Part shown: in pieces, positions 36,284 to 47,252 of the stretch
Layout: every line of letters starts with the position of its first letter
Numbering within the stretch: the first letter of the stretch is position 1
Assembly (NCBI GenBank): GCA_011032825.1
Contig: JAADJZ010000006.1
Span: forward strand, 310,001-374,000
DNA from: Massariosphaeria phaeospora
Taxonomy: Eukaryota > Ascomycota > Dothideomycetes > Pleosporales
Direction: 5' to 3'
Length of the DNA stretch: 64,000 bases
Made by a program: the position numbers and the translations under genes
The notes under the pieces: generated by a model
Seen by the model: the letters and a program-made list of their open reading frames with translations, nothing else
The model's database searches: none
What the model was told of the DNA's origin: nothing

Positions 36284-36526
36284 TTACCTCGGCTGTGGCG
36301 AGCGAGTATCCTTGTACGCACTTTGTCTCCCGGAATCCATGAGCTTCTCCAGGTTCCTAGCTCGCACCTCTCTCATGTAATTGTCCTGGGCTACGGGCCG
36401 GGCATGAAGGATTATCGCGGTGTTGCCCATCACTGTAACGTAAATCGCAAATCCGCAACAGGTCAAGAGAGCGGCTCCTAGAATGGCCAAGAAGACGACG
36501 AGCAATGGGGGCATTGAGTAGGCCAT
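36284..36526 (-). CDS. small single-pass membrane protein
   Basis: An 80-residue frame beginning MAYSMPPLLVVFLAILGAAL, with one hydrophobic span at about residues 6-32, then a short linker and a basic cytoplasmic-type tail containing YMREVRARNLEKLMDSGR. The SMPPLLVVFLAILGA block and the YMREVR.RN motif match small membrane proteins I recall from Dothideomycetes with no assigned function. The frame is open for 62 more codons upstream but without an ATG, so the real gene may have an upstream exon not resolved here. It is flanked by gene-poor DNA. Confidence 0.6.
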   Translation of the reverse strand: MAYSMPPLLVVFLAILGAALLTCCGFAIYVTVMGNTAIILHARPVAQDNYMREVRARNLEKLMDSGRQSAYKDTRSPQPR

Positions 36527-37181
36527 GTTGTCGCGCTTTTCAAGGAACAGGGCCTTGGTCCTAGGTTGGACTGAGAGTGCGTGCTGGACAAGGACAGATG
36601 CCGCTTCCGTATGATTCGTCTTCAAGCCGTCAGCTAAGAATGGCGATGGTCCAAGATCCGTCCGAACGAGTGTGAGAAGGTGTAGTTCAATGAGCAAGAA
36701 TTGATGAGGCAACGCCGGTAACGAGAGAATAGGGCACCTTCACTCCGTGCAAGGCGGATCAGAACACAACAGCAAAACTCTATATATATAAGCTCTCAAG
36801 CTGAACATAGGGGAGGACTGGAGTTTTGTATCACAACCCGCTGAATTCGGTGTCAGGCGCCCTTCTCTATGTTGGCTATCTACATACATCCCCGACGCTC
36901 TTGGCAGCAATCGTAGTACGTACACTTCTTCATCAGTCCTAGCGCGCTCCGCACATTTCCTAATCGTCACTAGCGCGCCGCTCAACTTCCTGATCTCATT
37001 GGCGCAAGTTCTACATCAAGTGAATGCGCAAGGCAGCTTCGACGACATCCTTACCACGGTGTACATACCGCCCTAATACTCCAGTCTCCGTGCCGTGTTT
37101 GAGCTGCCGACTAATCGGCTAAGGATTTCCGTTGCCGTTCGCTGATATCGCTTCGCTGAATCTGGCTGATGTAAACCGGGG

Positions 37182-37197
37182 ATATATATATATATAT
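37182..37197. repeat. TA dinucleotide array
   Basis: Eight TA units. A similar short TATATATATA occurs at about 36780-36790. Confidence 0.8.
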
Positions 37198-37366
37198 GCA
37201 CAGCCCCAAGAAGCGAGCCAACCACGCCGTCGTAACAATACTCGAAAGCTCACAACGCGAGCCGCAGGAGAAAGGTCACTGGCCTAGTCAGGAACAAGCT
37301 TACGCGTTTCTGTGGCGAAGTCGTTCCGCTGCGTGCCAAGGCAAGACATGTCTGGGATGCTATAGG

Positions 37367-37654
37367 TCTAACGTATAGCGAGACGGGACGAACAGGGATT
37401 ACCGTATAAACTGGTCTATACGCTCGGGGCGTATGGCCTGTTTTTTCAGCCAACGCTAGCTTTGCGGGGGTGCGTGTAACCAAGGGAGGGCGTATAGAGT
37501 AAGGGGGCGTATAACAAGATTTTCTTTATAATCCTTTCTAATTGGTTCTCCTATCACTGCGATAGGTAAAAAAGAGGGGGGGCGTATAAGTCATCTTGTA
37601 CTAAAACTTACAAACCTTCAGGCAGGGAGGGCCGTATAAACAAGTTTATACGGC
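37367..37654. repeat. cluster of CGTATA motifs ending in a perfect 11-bp inverted repeat
   Basis: CGTATA, mostly as GGCGTATA or CCGTATAAAC, occurs repeatedly in both orientations. The cluster ends with GCCGTATAAAC at 37631-37641 and its exact reverse complement GTTTATACGGC at 37644-37654, with a 2-nt spacer. G-runs precede several copies. This looks like remnants of terminal sequences of a DNA transposon or MITE family, but no complete element or transposase is visible. Confidence 0.6.
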
Positions 37655-38263
37655 TTGAAGAGCACGGCGGTTGGGCCTTGACGAGGACGCTTGTTTACAC
37701 CTTCGTGCACACTGACCGCATCAGGATGGTCTAATGCCGTGGGTCGGTTTAGTGGTTGCTTGAGGCGTGCGTTGCAGCGCGCTGCCGGCGGTTGAGTCTA
37801 CCATGCATATACGAGCACGGCGAGTGCTGAGTTTGCGAAGGGCAGGCCGTGAGGCCTGTGAATCGGAAACGCTTCAATCAGGTGTCTTCTGGAAATACAA
37901 AAAACAGTCCCGAACCGAGGAAAGGCTACCACCATGCGATATCTGTCTCACTGTCTATCCTGTATGTTCGGAGTTTCCATTGGCCTCCGAAATTAACTTG
38001 TATACATGGAAGAGGGATGGCAAGGGAAAGGGGGGCGGCGAAGTTTTGTCACTTCGCCGCTTGACGTGGAGGACACCCACAGCAGGGCTAGGAACGGCAT
38101 ATCCTAGTGGCCCAAGTAGGATACATGAGTGATATGCTAGGGCTGTGCAGTATCAGCAACCTACAGAGCTCCGAGGAGGGCTGCGGGCGTTACGATACGG
38201 TATCGACATGGTCAGTATATGCATCAAACAATATGTCCACGACATTGTCGAAACTATCAGCTA

Positions 38264-38399
38264 CAGTACCCCCTGGCTCGGCTTCATAGCGCGCCACTCG
38301 CTTCGGGGCTGGCACGTACACTTCTCTGGTCTTTTACAAGAGAACCTTGGTTTTGCGCTATGAAGCCGAGCCGGGGGGGGGGGGGGGGGGGGGGGACTG
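38264..38399. mobile_element. 136-bp MITE with TA target duplication (Tc1/mariner-pogo type)
   Basis: The element starts CAGTACCCCC and ends in a G tract followed by ACTG. It is flanked on both sides by TA (38262-38263 and 38400-38401), as for Tc1/mariner/pogo-class insertions. Inside the CAGT/ACTG tips, GGCTCGGCTTCATAGCGC (38275-38292) is matched by its exact reverse complement at 38355-38372. That gives terminal inverted repeats of nearly 30 bp around a 62-bp centre with no coding capacity. The right repeat contains 23 consecutive G (38373-38395) where the left has five C, so the tract has expanded or is poorly resolved in the assembly. It needs a transposase supplied elsewhere; none is in this window. 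Confidence 0.85.
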
Positions 38400-40159
38400 T
38401 AGGAACAGGAACTCATCGGACTATTCCGGTCGAGCGGAGTTGTAGCGAATAAGTAGACAAGCACCCCTCCATCCCTCTATTGCAAAGACCACTAATCATC
38501 CACTCACTCACTCAAGCATAGACGTCTCACGTCTCACCCAGCCACCCCCTTTACAGTTCGAACGGAACGGACCGGACCGTAGCAAAAGCTTCCTAGGCTT
38601 AAGCAGAATCTTCACTACTCCGCACGCTTTGCGAGGCAGCTAGAATACTGCACATACCTCGCGCCTACTCATGCGCTTCCGATCCACGTCACAGCCGGTC
38701 AAGCCCTGCTTATCGCCTTACTCCGTCGCCCATTACAAATTCCTGAACGGAACGGACAAGGCGGTACGAGATGAGCAGTATGCTATGAAGTCCCTGCTTC
38801 TCAGCCACCACCTTCAACCGTCCTTCCACTGACGGCAGTCCAGTCTGCTGAACAGAGCTCACGACTCACGACTCATCTCACCGGAGGCGACTTATGCTGG
38901 AGTCCACCGACTCTGATCCCCAGTAACGTTTCAACGCTTGATTGAAATGGTGTGCGGGAGATAGACAGACGAACCACGACACCCTCAATCGGAATACCTT
39001 GCTGGGCGTACACAGGATTCCCAATCCCAATACACCCACACCGTACTCACTCACCCAGCAACCCCTCCATACCGCACCTACCAGCCCACCAAGCTCCACC
39101 TTCACAGAAATAGCCCAGTCCGAACACCTCGCCCCGCCACTGCCACTGGCACCGCAGCCTTACCTATATCTTCAGGTGTACTTTAATCTAATACAATCCT
39201 ATCCCTACACACCAATTCGATTCCCAGTCCGAACATAAACCAATCGGTTCGAGAAGGACGGCCGGCCGCCTGGCAATTGGCGATAAACATATGTGTGTGT
39301 AAAGGGTAGAAAAGTAGACAGACATCGAGGTAGGGGACCAACTAACCAGCGCGCGAAGGCAAGACAAAACACGACATGACAAACAACGAGCGGGCCGCGC
39401 AAATCAGAAGCAGACAGGCATTATAAGAAGCTCGAAGGACGAACCCACCGCTGCCGCGCTCGTCTTTGCAGCTGATTAAGGGCTTCTCGATCGAAACGAG
39501 CGCCGAACTTCATACTTACTACTGTATAACAAAAGAAAAAGCATCATTCAAGCACACGAGCGTATACAGTGATGGTTTTAAGGTTAGGGGTAAGATAGTG
39601 CCGTGCGTGCTGTTGTTAGCCTCATGCCAGAGCGTGAGCGTACAACTGTCTACGGCTAACCTCTTCAATGCATCCAATCCAGGTAGTGATCCATACATAG
39701 AAGGATTCCCCTCGAGATCCGAACAACATGCACGGCACCGATGTTTCCACTGGAGTCTGCTTGTGAGGTTGAATCTTAGTTAGCATTGGCGTTGTGAATA
39801 GCTAACATAGGGACATAAGGTGTTTGTCAGCAATATATATAGAGCTAGATAGCCGTCGTTGTGCCGAAGCACTCATATGTGTATTTCATGTGTTCGACGT
39901 CTTGCTGATACGTTTATCCACGTTACACTCTGTACGTTTTGATACTCCAGATGCGCAGTCCACCCCAGCCTTACCGTACCATTGCAAGTCGTAGTCATAC
40001 CTCGAAATGTCATCGACAGAAAGTCCCCCAAATGCCCACCGCGCTGATCCACAAAAACCGACGCCGCCCGATGCAAACAAGCCCATTATTCTCATCCCTT
40101 CCATCCACAGATCTTCCCAGTATCTACTTTGATCAGCGGCCCGAACTTGAAGCTGACGT

Positions 40160-41755
40160 CTACTCCTCTTCTCCCTCATCGTCAGACTCCAAGTTTGTCC
40201 GCTCAACAATCAGGTTCCCGCTCCGGCCGATGCGTTGCTTCACAGTACCACCCGCTTTCAACTCGTAAACTTCGCGTGGCATGGGTGAGACTAGCTGGAA
40301 CTTGTACTCGTACTCGAATCCCGCGGGTTCCTGGACCTTTTCTGTGACTTCGCCAGCTTGCAGGATGTCGTAGCACTCGACGAACGCATACAGCTCCTCG
40401 ATATGCGCATCAGCGGCGAATTTTCGTACGACGCGCTCCGCATTCGGCATGCGTAGACTGATACGCACAATGTTCTTCTCCTCTGGCCCGGGCTCGTCTG
40501 AGATAGAGGATGCGCGCCATTTCCGCCACTGTTCTACATTCTGCGTGTATCGCTCCTTGGCTTGTTCGCGCTCGAGCGTTTCCTTTTCTTCCTTGGCTTT
40601 TTGTTCCGCCTCTTCGCGCTTCTTACGTGCGCGCTGCCGGTCTTGCGCGAGCGAGCGCTCGTACGCGCTGTCTTGCTGCTGCCGGATACTTCGGGTAGCT
40701 TGTTGGTCGGCGCGCTGGGCTCGGGTACGTTCTAAGGGTTCGTTGTGCGCCTGGATGGCGTGTCGGAGCTTCGAAACAAATTGCGTAGGTGTGGTAGGGC
40801 CAGCAATACGGGTTGCGATACTCATCGCTGTCGAAGATACTGAGGGCGCGTGCACGATGAGGCCGGCGAAGGGATATTTGGTGCAGGTTAGAGCAGCGGA
40901 GACTTGATAGGCTTCCGCGTCTTGAACGTTGCCTGCCCACAAGATGATGTTGTTCTCTGGATTGCGGATGAACTCGACCACGTTGCGCGCAAGAAGCGTC
41001 TCTCGAATGAAAGAGGCAGTCAGATCATGCTCCGGTGATATCAACACTACCAGCAGAAACTTGAGTTCCTTCTTCGCCAAGTCGAAAGCCTGCGCATACC
41101 CGTTCTCGAAGAAAGGCAAGTCGTTGCTTCCATATTCCTCTTCAAATTCCCGGATGAACCGCGCTGCTGTGTCTCTTGTGCTCAATTGCCGCCTTCCACC
41201 TGTCGTTCTCCGCGAAGCTGGCGTATTGACATTGCTGGCGGTCACGCGTCCCCAAGCCCGCGGTATAAAAGGGAACAAGTACCCCATGAACCGGAAGTAT
41301 TTCGATAGTAGCGAGTAGACGAGGTTGAACGGCGCCAAGAGGACAGTAAGAAGCAGGGGAGCTGACGTCGTCACTTGGCTCTCCGGTTGCGGGACGACTC
41401 GAGGCGCGGGTTCAACCCGCCGTCTACTTGACGTCGAGGATCGGGGGGATGCTGCGAGACCATTGAGGAGTGTTTCTTGCCGTCGTGTATCCTGTGGTGC
41501 TGGGACAGAGGCTGCAGCTGCGACGGGGTCCGCGGCGGGCTCGCCGTCGAAGAAGCGTGCTATCGCAATCTGTAAAAGTCAGTTACACACTCAAACGCTT
41601 CCGAGATGAGTATAACTTACCTGAACGTTCCACTGACACCGTTGCAGCAGTGGTATCGCATCCTTGATATCTTGATCTGTAACGCTGGTGAATTGTTGAA
41701 GTGCAAGCTGCTGCTCCTCCGTAAGCTGAGTGATATCAACTCCGGCGTCGGCCAT
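40160..41755 (-). CDS. ubx2: UBX-domain ERAD factor, Ubx2/FAF2 type
   Basis: ER-membrane adaptor that recruits the Cdc48/p97 ATPase to ubiquitin ligases for ER-associated degradation, and in other organisms also acts at lipid droplets. Two exons, 41755-41621 and 41569-40160, with a 51-nt intron (GTAAGT donor), giving 514 residues. Order of parts: UBA-like domain at 1-55 (LTEEQQLALQQFTSVTDQD, crossing the splice site to IAIARFFDGE); disordered linker; hydrophobic hairpin at about 113-145 (APLLLTVLLAPFNLVYSLLS); thioredoxin-like UAS domain at about 175-300 (FLLVVLISPEHDL, IILWAGNVQDAEAY); charged coiled coil at about 315-385; and a C-terminal UBX domain (VRISLRMPNAERVVRKFA, YEYKFQLVSPMPREVY). 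This domain order is diagnostic of FAF2/UBXD8/Ubx2. Confidence 0.94.
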
Positions 41756-42650
41756 GGCGGTGTAGTGGCGGTGGTTGTGACTCTGGCTGCGATGCGGAAT
41801 TAATTTGTACAGCGAAAATATTTTAAGGCCAGGTGTAGCAAAGTGAAAGACTGGTGCCTCGTGTTGGGCGGGAGATGATGAAAGAACGGAAAGCTATCGG
41901 CCGCCCGAGGACGGTCCTCGGGTGTGCTACGCGACGCTAGTACCAGCTCGGACTAGGCTCAAAAGGCTGCACTCAAACGAGAACCCTGGCGTGCCTGGCA
42001 TGTAAAGTTCAACATTGACGATGGTTCACGAAATGGTACCGAGTATCCCGGATACAACAATACACCCAAGACCGTGAACCACGCGGCCGTAGCTCTAGCG
42101 GCGCCTCCCGAAAGACCGTGGAAAAGATCAAAGCGTATAAAAAAATTAAGTTTTCTAAAGATCCAGTTAATTGAGCGAGTAGAGTCCGCCTGCAACCTAA
42201 ATCTCTCTCTCCCAGGCCCTGTAGATCGGTCCAGTATGCCGCCATGTTCCGGAGAGGCGGAAACGGAGGAGAGCAATAGAATCCATACACAGACAGAAGG
42301 CCATTGTCGATCCCAGCCGCAGAAACCATGAACGCCAGTCCTTCGAGAACCCGGGGTGGCCGAACCAGGTAATTCCCACCTCGTTGACCGGAACCCTGTG
42401 CATAGAAGCCGGAAGTATTCAGATGAGTAAGAAAAAAAATCTCCGACGCCCCTGTCACCACACAGCAGATCCTTAAAGAATATCGAAGATTGCAAACATC
42501 AATCGTCGAGCGGGCCATACCATGACGCCGTGCTTGGTTCCGATCTCTGGCAGACGCTACAGAGCCATCTTTGAAAAGAACTCAGTAGGGAAGCCATCAT
42601 CTATCCAGAGTGTCAGCAGTGCCACGCATCAGACTCGGGGGCCAAGGCAT
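41756..42650. other. 895 bp intergenic between two leftward genes
   Basis: Promoter side of the Ubx2/FAF2 gene and 3' side of the large F-box gene. Frames of up to 178 codons on the minus strand (41959-42518) overlap one another and match nothing I know. Confidence 0.45.
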
Positions 42651-45600
42651 CTACTGACTCGCAGAAGCCTCCGTCACCCTGTCTGACGCGCGCACCACTC
42701 CGCTGAACCGGCCTGTCCCGCCTGGCAACTGAGCGTCGAATTCGACTGCCTGAGCCTCCTCAGCATTTTTCCAGCCCATTTCCATGTGCCAGCCAGCTTG
42801 CAATGCGAGCAACTCCTCCATATTTACCTCCTGGACAATTTCACCCATCAAAGGCCACTTTGAGCTCAACATAGCAGGTGTCAGAGTAAGCATTCTCTTG
42901 ATCATTGCGGTGTTCCTCGGCGATGGAACCTGCCGTTCGATAGCAGTCTGGTCGAAAGTAGTATTGGGTAGCTTCGCATAGCCACACGATATGAACTCGA
43001 TGGCTTGGAGAGATGTGTTACGTTCCTCTATGGCCTGTGAGAACTCGGAACCAAAATCGGCTAGGTTGGGGCCTGGGGAGACGATGTCCAGAATATTCAC
43101 CCAGGAACCGGGTCGAGGCTTGCCCATCAGGGTGGAACGTGGGTCGGGAGTGGCCGCAACAGCTACCGCCGGCATAGCAGGAACGGGGAACGGATGGTGC
43201 GGTACCCACATGCCGCCAACGTATTGTACAGGAGCATTATTCTGAGCTTGATTTGGCGGCTGATGCGGCAGTTGGGCGGGAGCATGTTGCTGAAGCTGGA
43301 GGTGAAGCGGAACCTGGTTTTGTAGTTGAGCCTGAAGCTGAAGCTGGTTTTGTAGCTGAGCCTGAAGCATTGCTAGTTGGCCTTGCTGACCTCCGCCTGT
43401 TATTTGTAATTGCTGTATCTGAAGCTGAAGTGCTTGTATATGGAAATGTAAAAGTTGCATAGGGTTGGCTTGGTTCTGTGGACCTGGGGCGTTACCGCCA
43501 AACGGGGCCATTTGATTGTTTGGCGCGGGGTTAATCGGTGGTGCATTTGCGTGAGGAGGGCCGGGGGTCAGAGGAGCCGTCAGAGAAACTGAATCCAGTA
43601 CAAGCTTTTCGAGTGAGAGACTATCATGTTCCGTGACTAGTTGGAGCAGGGCAGACGGAGTGACCCAACAGTTCTTCAACGTGAGCTCCTCGACATGAGA
43701 GAAACGAAGCATAGACTGGCTTATGATTTTAGGGCGGTGCTCGACAGCCTTATCGGCAACCATAATAGGGGCCGGCAAAAGCAGTTTGTTCCTTGCGAAG
43801 AATCCCTGAGCGTGCTCGCCACCATGGGCCCAGCCAAGCGTCAATTTCTTTATGTTCTGACGGTGGCTGACTATGTTCTTCAGCATCTCGTAAACTGAAT
43901 CGATGCCACTCGCGGGGTCGATTTTTTGTGTATTCACGAAGCCAGCTTCAGATTTGTGGACTGTGCGCCATCCGGGAAGTACAAGGAGCGTCACTGCTCT
44001 GAGACTAGGCAACGCATTCCAGAAGTCCGCACGACTGAGCGTGGGAATGTATCGATCAGAGAGACGGGCAATGTTGAGAGTGTGTACACGATGAAATGTA
44101 GTGGGATTATCGATGATGGCCAACATATATGAAGACAAGAATGCTCGTTGGGCCCATTCTGTCTCAAGCAACCATTCTTCTTGGGCCTGTGTAAGATTTG
44201 TAGGAGTGATCGGGTAGATGAATCGTTCCGTAATGGTTGGTTGAGTTGCGGAAGAGAATAAGATGCCCGTGCTAGACCCTGCTGGCGCCAGAAAAGAACT
44301 CTCGAGTACGTCTGCCTCCTCAGATGCCGTTGGAAGCTGGATATCTGCAGCATGAAGAAGGGCCGCTTCGTTGACGAGTTGCGGGTCGAGAAAGGGCATG
44401 GAAGGTTGCTCTCTTGCCGGCATGTTGGCGTCCAGCGAGTCCAACAGCGACTTGTGGGCCTCCATCTTGTACAACATCGCCAACTTGACGTCCACATCCG
44501 CTGCTTGGTGACAGGACTGAATGTAATCCCACAGCTCTTTCTGCGCCTGTGATCGGCGGTCTGGTATTTGCTTGAGGGTACCGAAAACCACTGGTGGCTT
44601 CTGTAGCACCCGTGCACGAATTGATTGATCTGGCCCATTGAGCCACCCGAGGCCACTATCCACTGATAAGGCGAGCTCCGTGACCTTGGAAAGCTCGGAA
44701 AAGGCAAGCTTCATCCGTGGTGTTTCGTCGGCGGCGCATTCTAGCCCTGCCACATCGTCGAACCTACGGTAGTCCTCAAAGGGCCAATGATAACTGCCCC
44801 AGAAACTCGTGTGTTGCTCAGTCACAGACTTAAGGAGCGGTTTGGATAATGCATCTTCGCTAACCTCGAAGCTCATCCCAAATTTCAAGATGTGCTGTCC
44901 GAATCCTTTGAAGACGTCGAGGCCGTGGCCGTTGTATACGTCATCCCCATTAGAGTTCTTCCAGAAAAAGCCAGGAGTGCCGATTTTGACCTTCTTCTTC
45001 CCCTTGAGATCTGGTTTCGGGTCTTGCCCCAGCATGCCGTATATTTCCGTGTTGAATGGCACTACTACGGTTTTGAATATTACTTGAGAGACGTAGCTGT
45101 TTAGTTCCTGGCTCACCAATCGCATTGACTTGATGTCGTCTCGGTTCAGATAGCCTGCTACCTCCTCGAAGAGTTCCACAGGTAGTCTCCACTCCGGTCG
45201 ACCTCTTCGGAAGCCTTGCACTTTGGGGAAAGCGACATTCGACTTGGAAGTCTTGCCGAAGCGTCGCTTGGTCCTAGTCTCTTTCGGGGCTTGATAATTT
45301 TCATCGAGGTTTGTATATGTGACTGGTAACTTGGCTGCATTACGAAAATTGGGCCATATATCATTGGCTGTCGGATCCGGTGTTTCTGTTCGGTAAAGCA
45401 ACAGAGCTACCGCCTCCCGATTCTTCAAAATATCCGTCGTCGAAGTTTTACCATTAAGGCCCTCGAATCTATCCCTCGAGCGTTTCATGGCACTCAGCCT
45501 GCTTCGTGTCGCACTAAGTTCTGAATCATCCAGAGACCGGTTTGCCACTCCAGACCTAGGATGGGATAGACCAGCCATGAACCGTTGAAGTTCAAGCCCA

Positions 45601-46671
45601 GTCTCTTCGTAGTCATTCCCCGCAAGATTTGAGCGATTTATTAACCGTTGTAGTTCGCGCGCTTCCGCCTGTGCCTGTGCTGTTGGAACAGCAGACCAAG
45701 CTTGCGAGAAGGACTGTTCATCCAAAGGTAGGTCATCAGGGTCATCGTAGGCCAGGCTCAGGTCTGGCATGGCGTTTTCTGGACGCCTTCGACCAAGTCT
45801 ATCTGCGAATCTTGGCCGAGCATTGGTGGAGGCCCTAGTCTGAGCCGCCTCGCTGTGATCAGGTAGATTGTGCTCTGAATCACGGTCCACTGGACGGGCA
45901 CCTGCCCTAAGAAAGAACGGCCACCTCTCCTGGTTCGACTCACCGTAGCCAGGAACATCGCTCTCTCTACCCGGATTTGCTACAGCCGGAGTCGCTACGG
46001 GTGGTCGCGCGCCCCTTCCACGAAACGCACCCCTTCCACGAGGTGCTGGAGGCCCATGAGGAGAAGAACCTCTTCCGCGACGCGGCAACCTGGTCGACGA
46101 TTGTTCCATATAGTCCAGGTCCTCGGGTGTTGCGAAGGCGTGATTGTCCCAGGGAAGCACGACAGGGGAAGTTCGATCCGAAGGGGTTTCAAGGAGGTTG
46201 TGGGGGTTTCTGTGCTGTGTCTGTATGCTTGTTAGCGAATGTAATTGGGCGGTTGGGGGTGACTGGAAAAGATGGTAGTGGATGGAGCGGCCGAGGTGAA
46301 GTTTGATGGGTTCTTGTAGCCTGCGTAGCTGGCAGACCAGTGGCACGGTGAGAATGCACGCCCTGCGGACCGCGCTTTCCCTCACCCCAGCCGCATGAGC
46401 AGGTAGACAGCACCCTTACCGAGCGAACAGACGAAGCAGCCGGCTCCCGAGAGCTGGCGTTGCTTGAGTCCAGCGCGCGCTCCTCGTTGGAGCGCAGCAT
46501 CTGTCGACTATTTCTAGACAACAACGGGGCGAAGTCACGATACATATTGTCGATCTCGTTCTCCGTGAATAGTTGTAACCAGTTGTCGACCGTCGGGTTG
46601 CCCGTGAGCGAAGGTGTCGGAGGAGGGGTGTTTGTAGGCGAAGGTGCGCGCGGGTGACGGCTTCCACGCAT
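42651..46671 (-). CDS. large F-box protein, 1273 residues
   Basis: Two exons, 46671-46420 and 46220-42651. The 199-nt intron has a GTAAGG donor and a CTAAC-AAGCATACAG branch/acceptor, and the phase fits (SSVRS|TQHRNP). The first 84 residues include NWLQLFTENEIDNMYRDFA. Next comes an RGG-like Arg/Gly/Pro segment (RLPRRGRGSS, RGRGAFRGRGARPP). An F-box lies near residues 427-470 (EWRLPVELFEEVAGYLNRDD, MRLVSQELNSYV), followed by a long globular C-terminal part with leucine-rich-like strands (VEELTLKNCWVTPSALLQL, LEKLVLDSVSL). A Gln/Leu/Pro-rich low-complexity insertion sits within it at about 1000-1080. F-box proteins select substrates for SCF ubiquitin ligases; the substrate is unknown. The RGG-like tract is an uncommon partner for an F-box. 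The stop at 42651 overlaps a GTCAGT-like donor, so a further small exon cannot be excluded. Confidence 0.85.
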
Positions 46672-47252
46672 TTTGTGGGGCTATGGTAAGTGATCGACCG
46701 GAGCTATTGGCCAGGAGACAGGATGAAGCAATTGCGCGTTGGACACCTTCCGCGTTGTTCGTTGCCGTGCGCTGTAGGTGCGAAGTTCCCGGTTATGACA
46801 GAAGCTCGAGCGATTTCTTTGATATCATTCCACCTGCAAGGAGGTTGCCAAGGCTCCCGCTAGCGCCCCATGTGATTGGCCGCACGACTCTTGTCTTAGA
46901 GGGTCATTTCATTCCGCCGTGTCTCTTACCGCTGTGCTGCAAATTGACACTTCTATGTGCCTCATGCAAACAGCCCGACCGCAAATCACCAAACTCACCA
47001 CTAGATACTGCCCCACAAGAAACTTTGATTGACCAAATTCATACTTAATACATGTGCTAACAAATACAAACTCCCGGCGCCCCGACATCAACCGTCACTC
47101 GTCCGGAACATAAAAGTACACTAATACAAGTCTTCCACCTGGGATATTGAACAAGATACTTAGTGGAAGGGTGCAGACAACGAAGCAAAGATCCAACATC
47201 TAGGTTTCGGTTTTGATCGTCCTAAACTTTTCAGATACTTGGCAGATAAAGA
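46672..47252. other. 581 bp intergenic, promoter side of the F-box gene
   Basis: Lies between the F-box gene start and the SUKH gene stop, both leftward. No motif is recognised. Confidence 0.45.

Larger units (their letters stand above)
36527..40159. other. 3.6 kb gene-free, repeat-rich region
   Basis: Contains an AT dinucleotide array, the CGTATA inverted-repeat cluster and a MITE, each listed separately. All frames are short. A divergent tract at 38.5-39.2 kb is C-rich on the plus strand. No coding gene is recognised. Confidence 0.5.

Noticed and set aside
41959..42518. Two overlapping minus-strand frames of about 170 codons
   Set aside because: No family resemblance, Cys/Trp-rich in a way typical of non-coding translation, and lies between well-defined genes.
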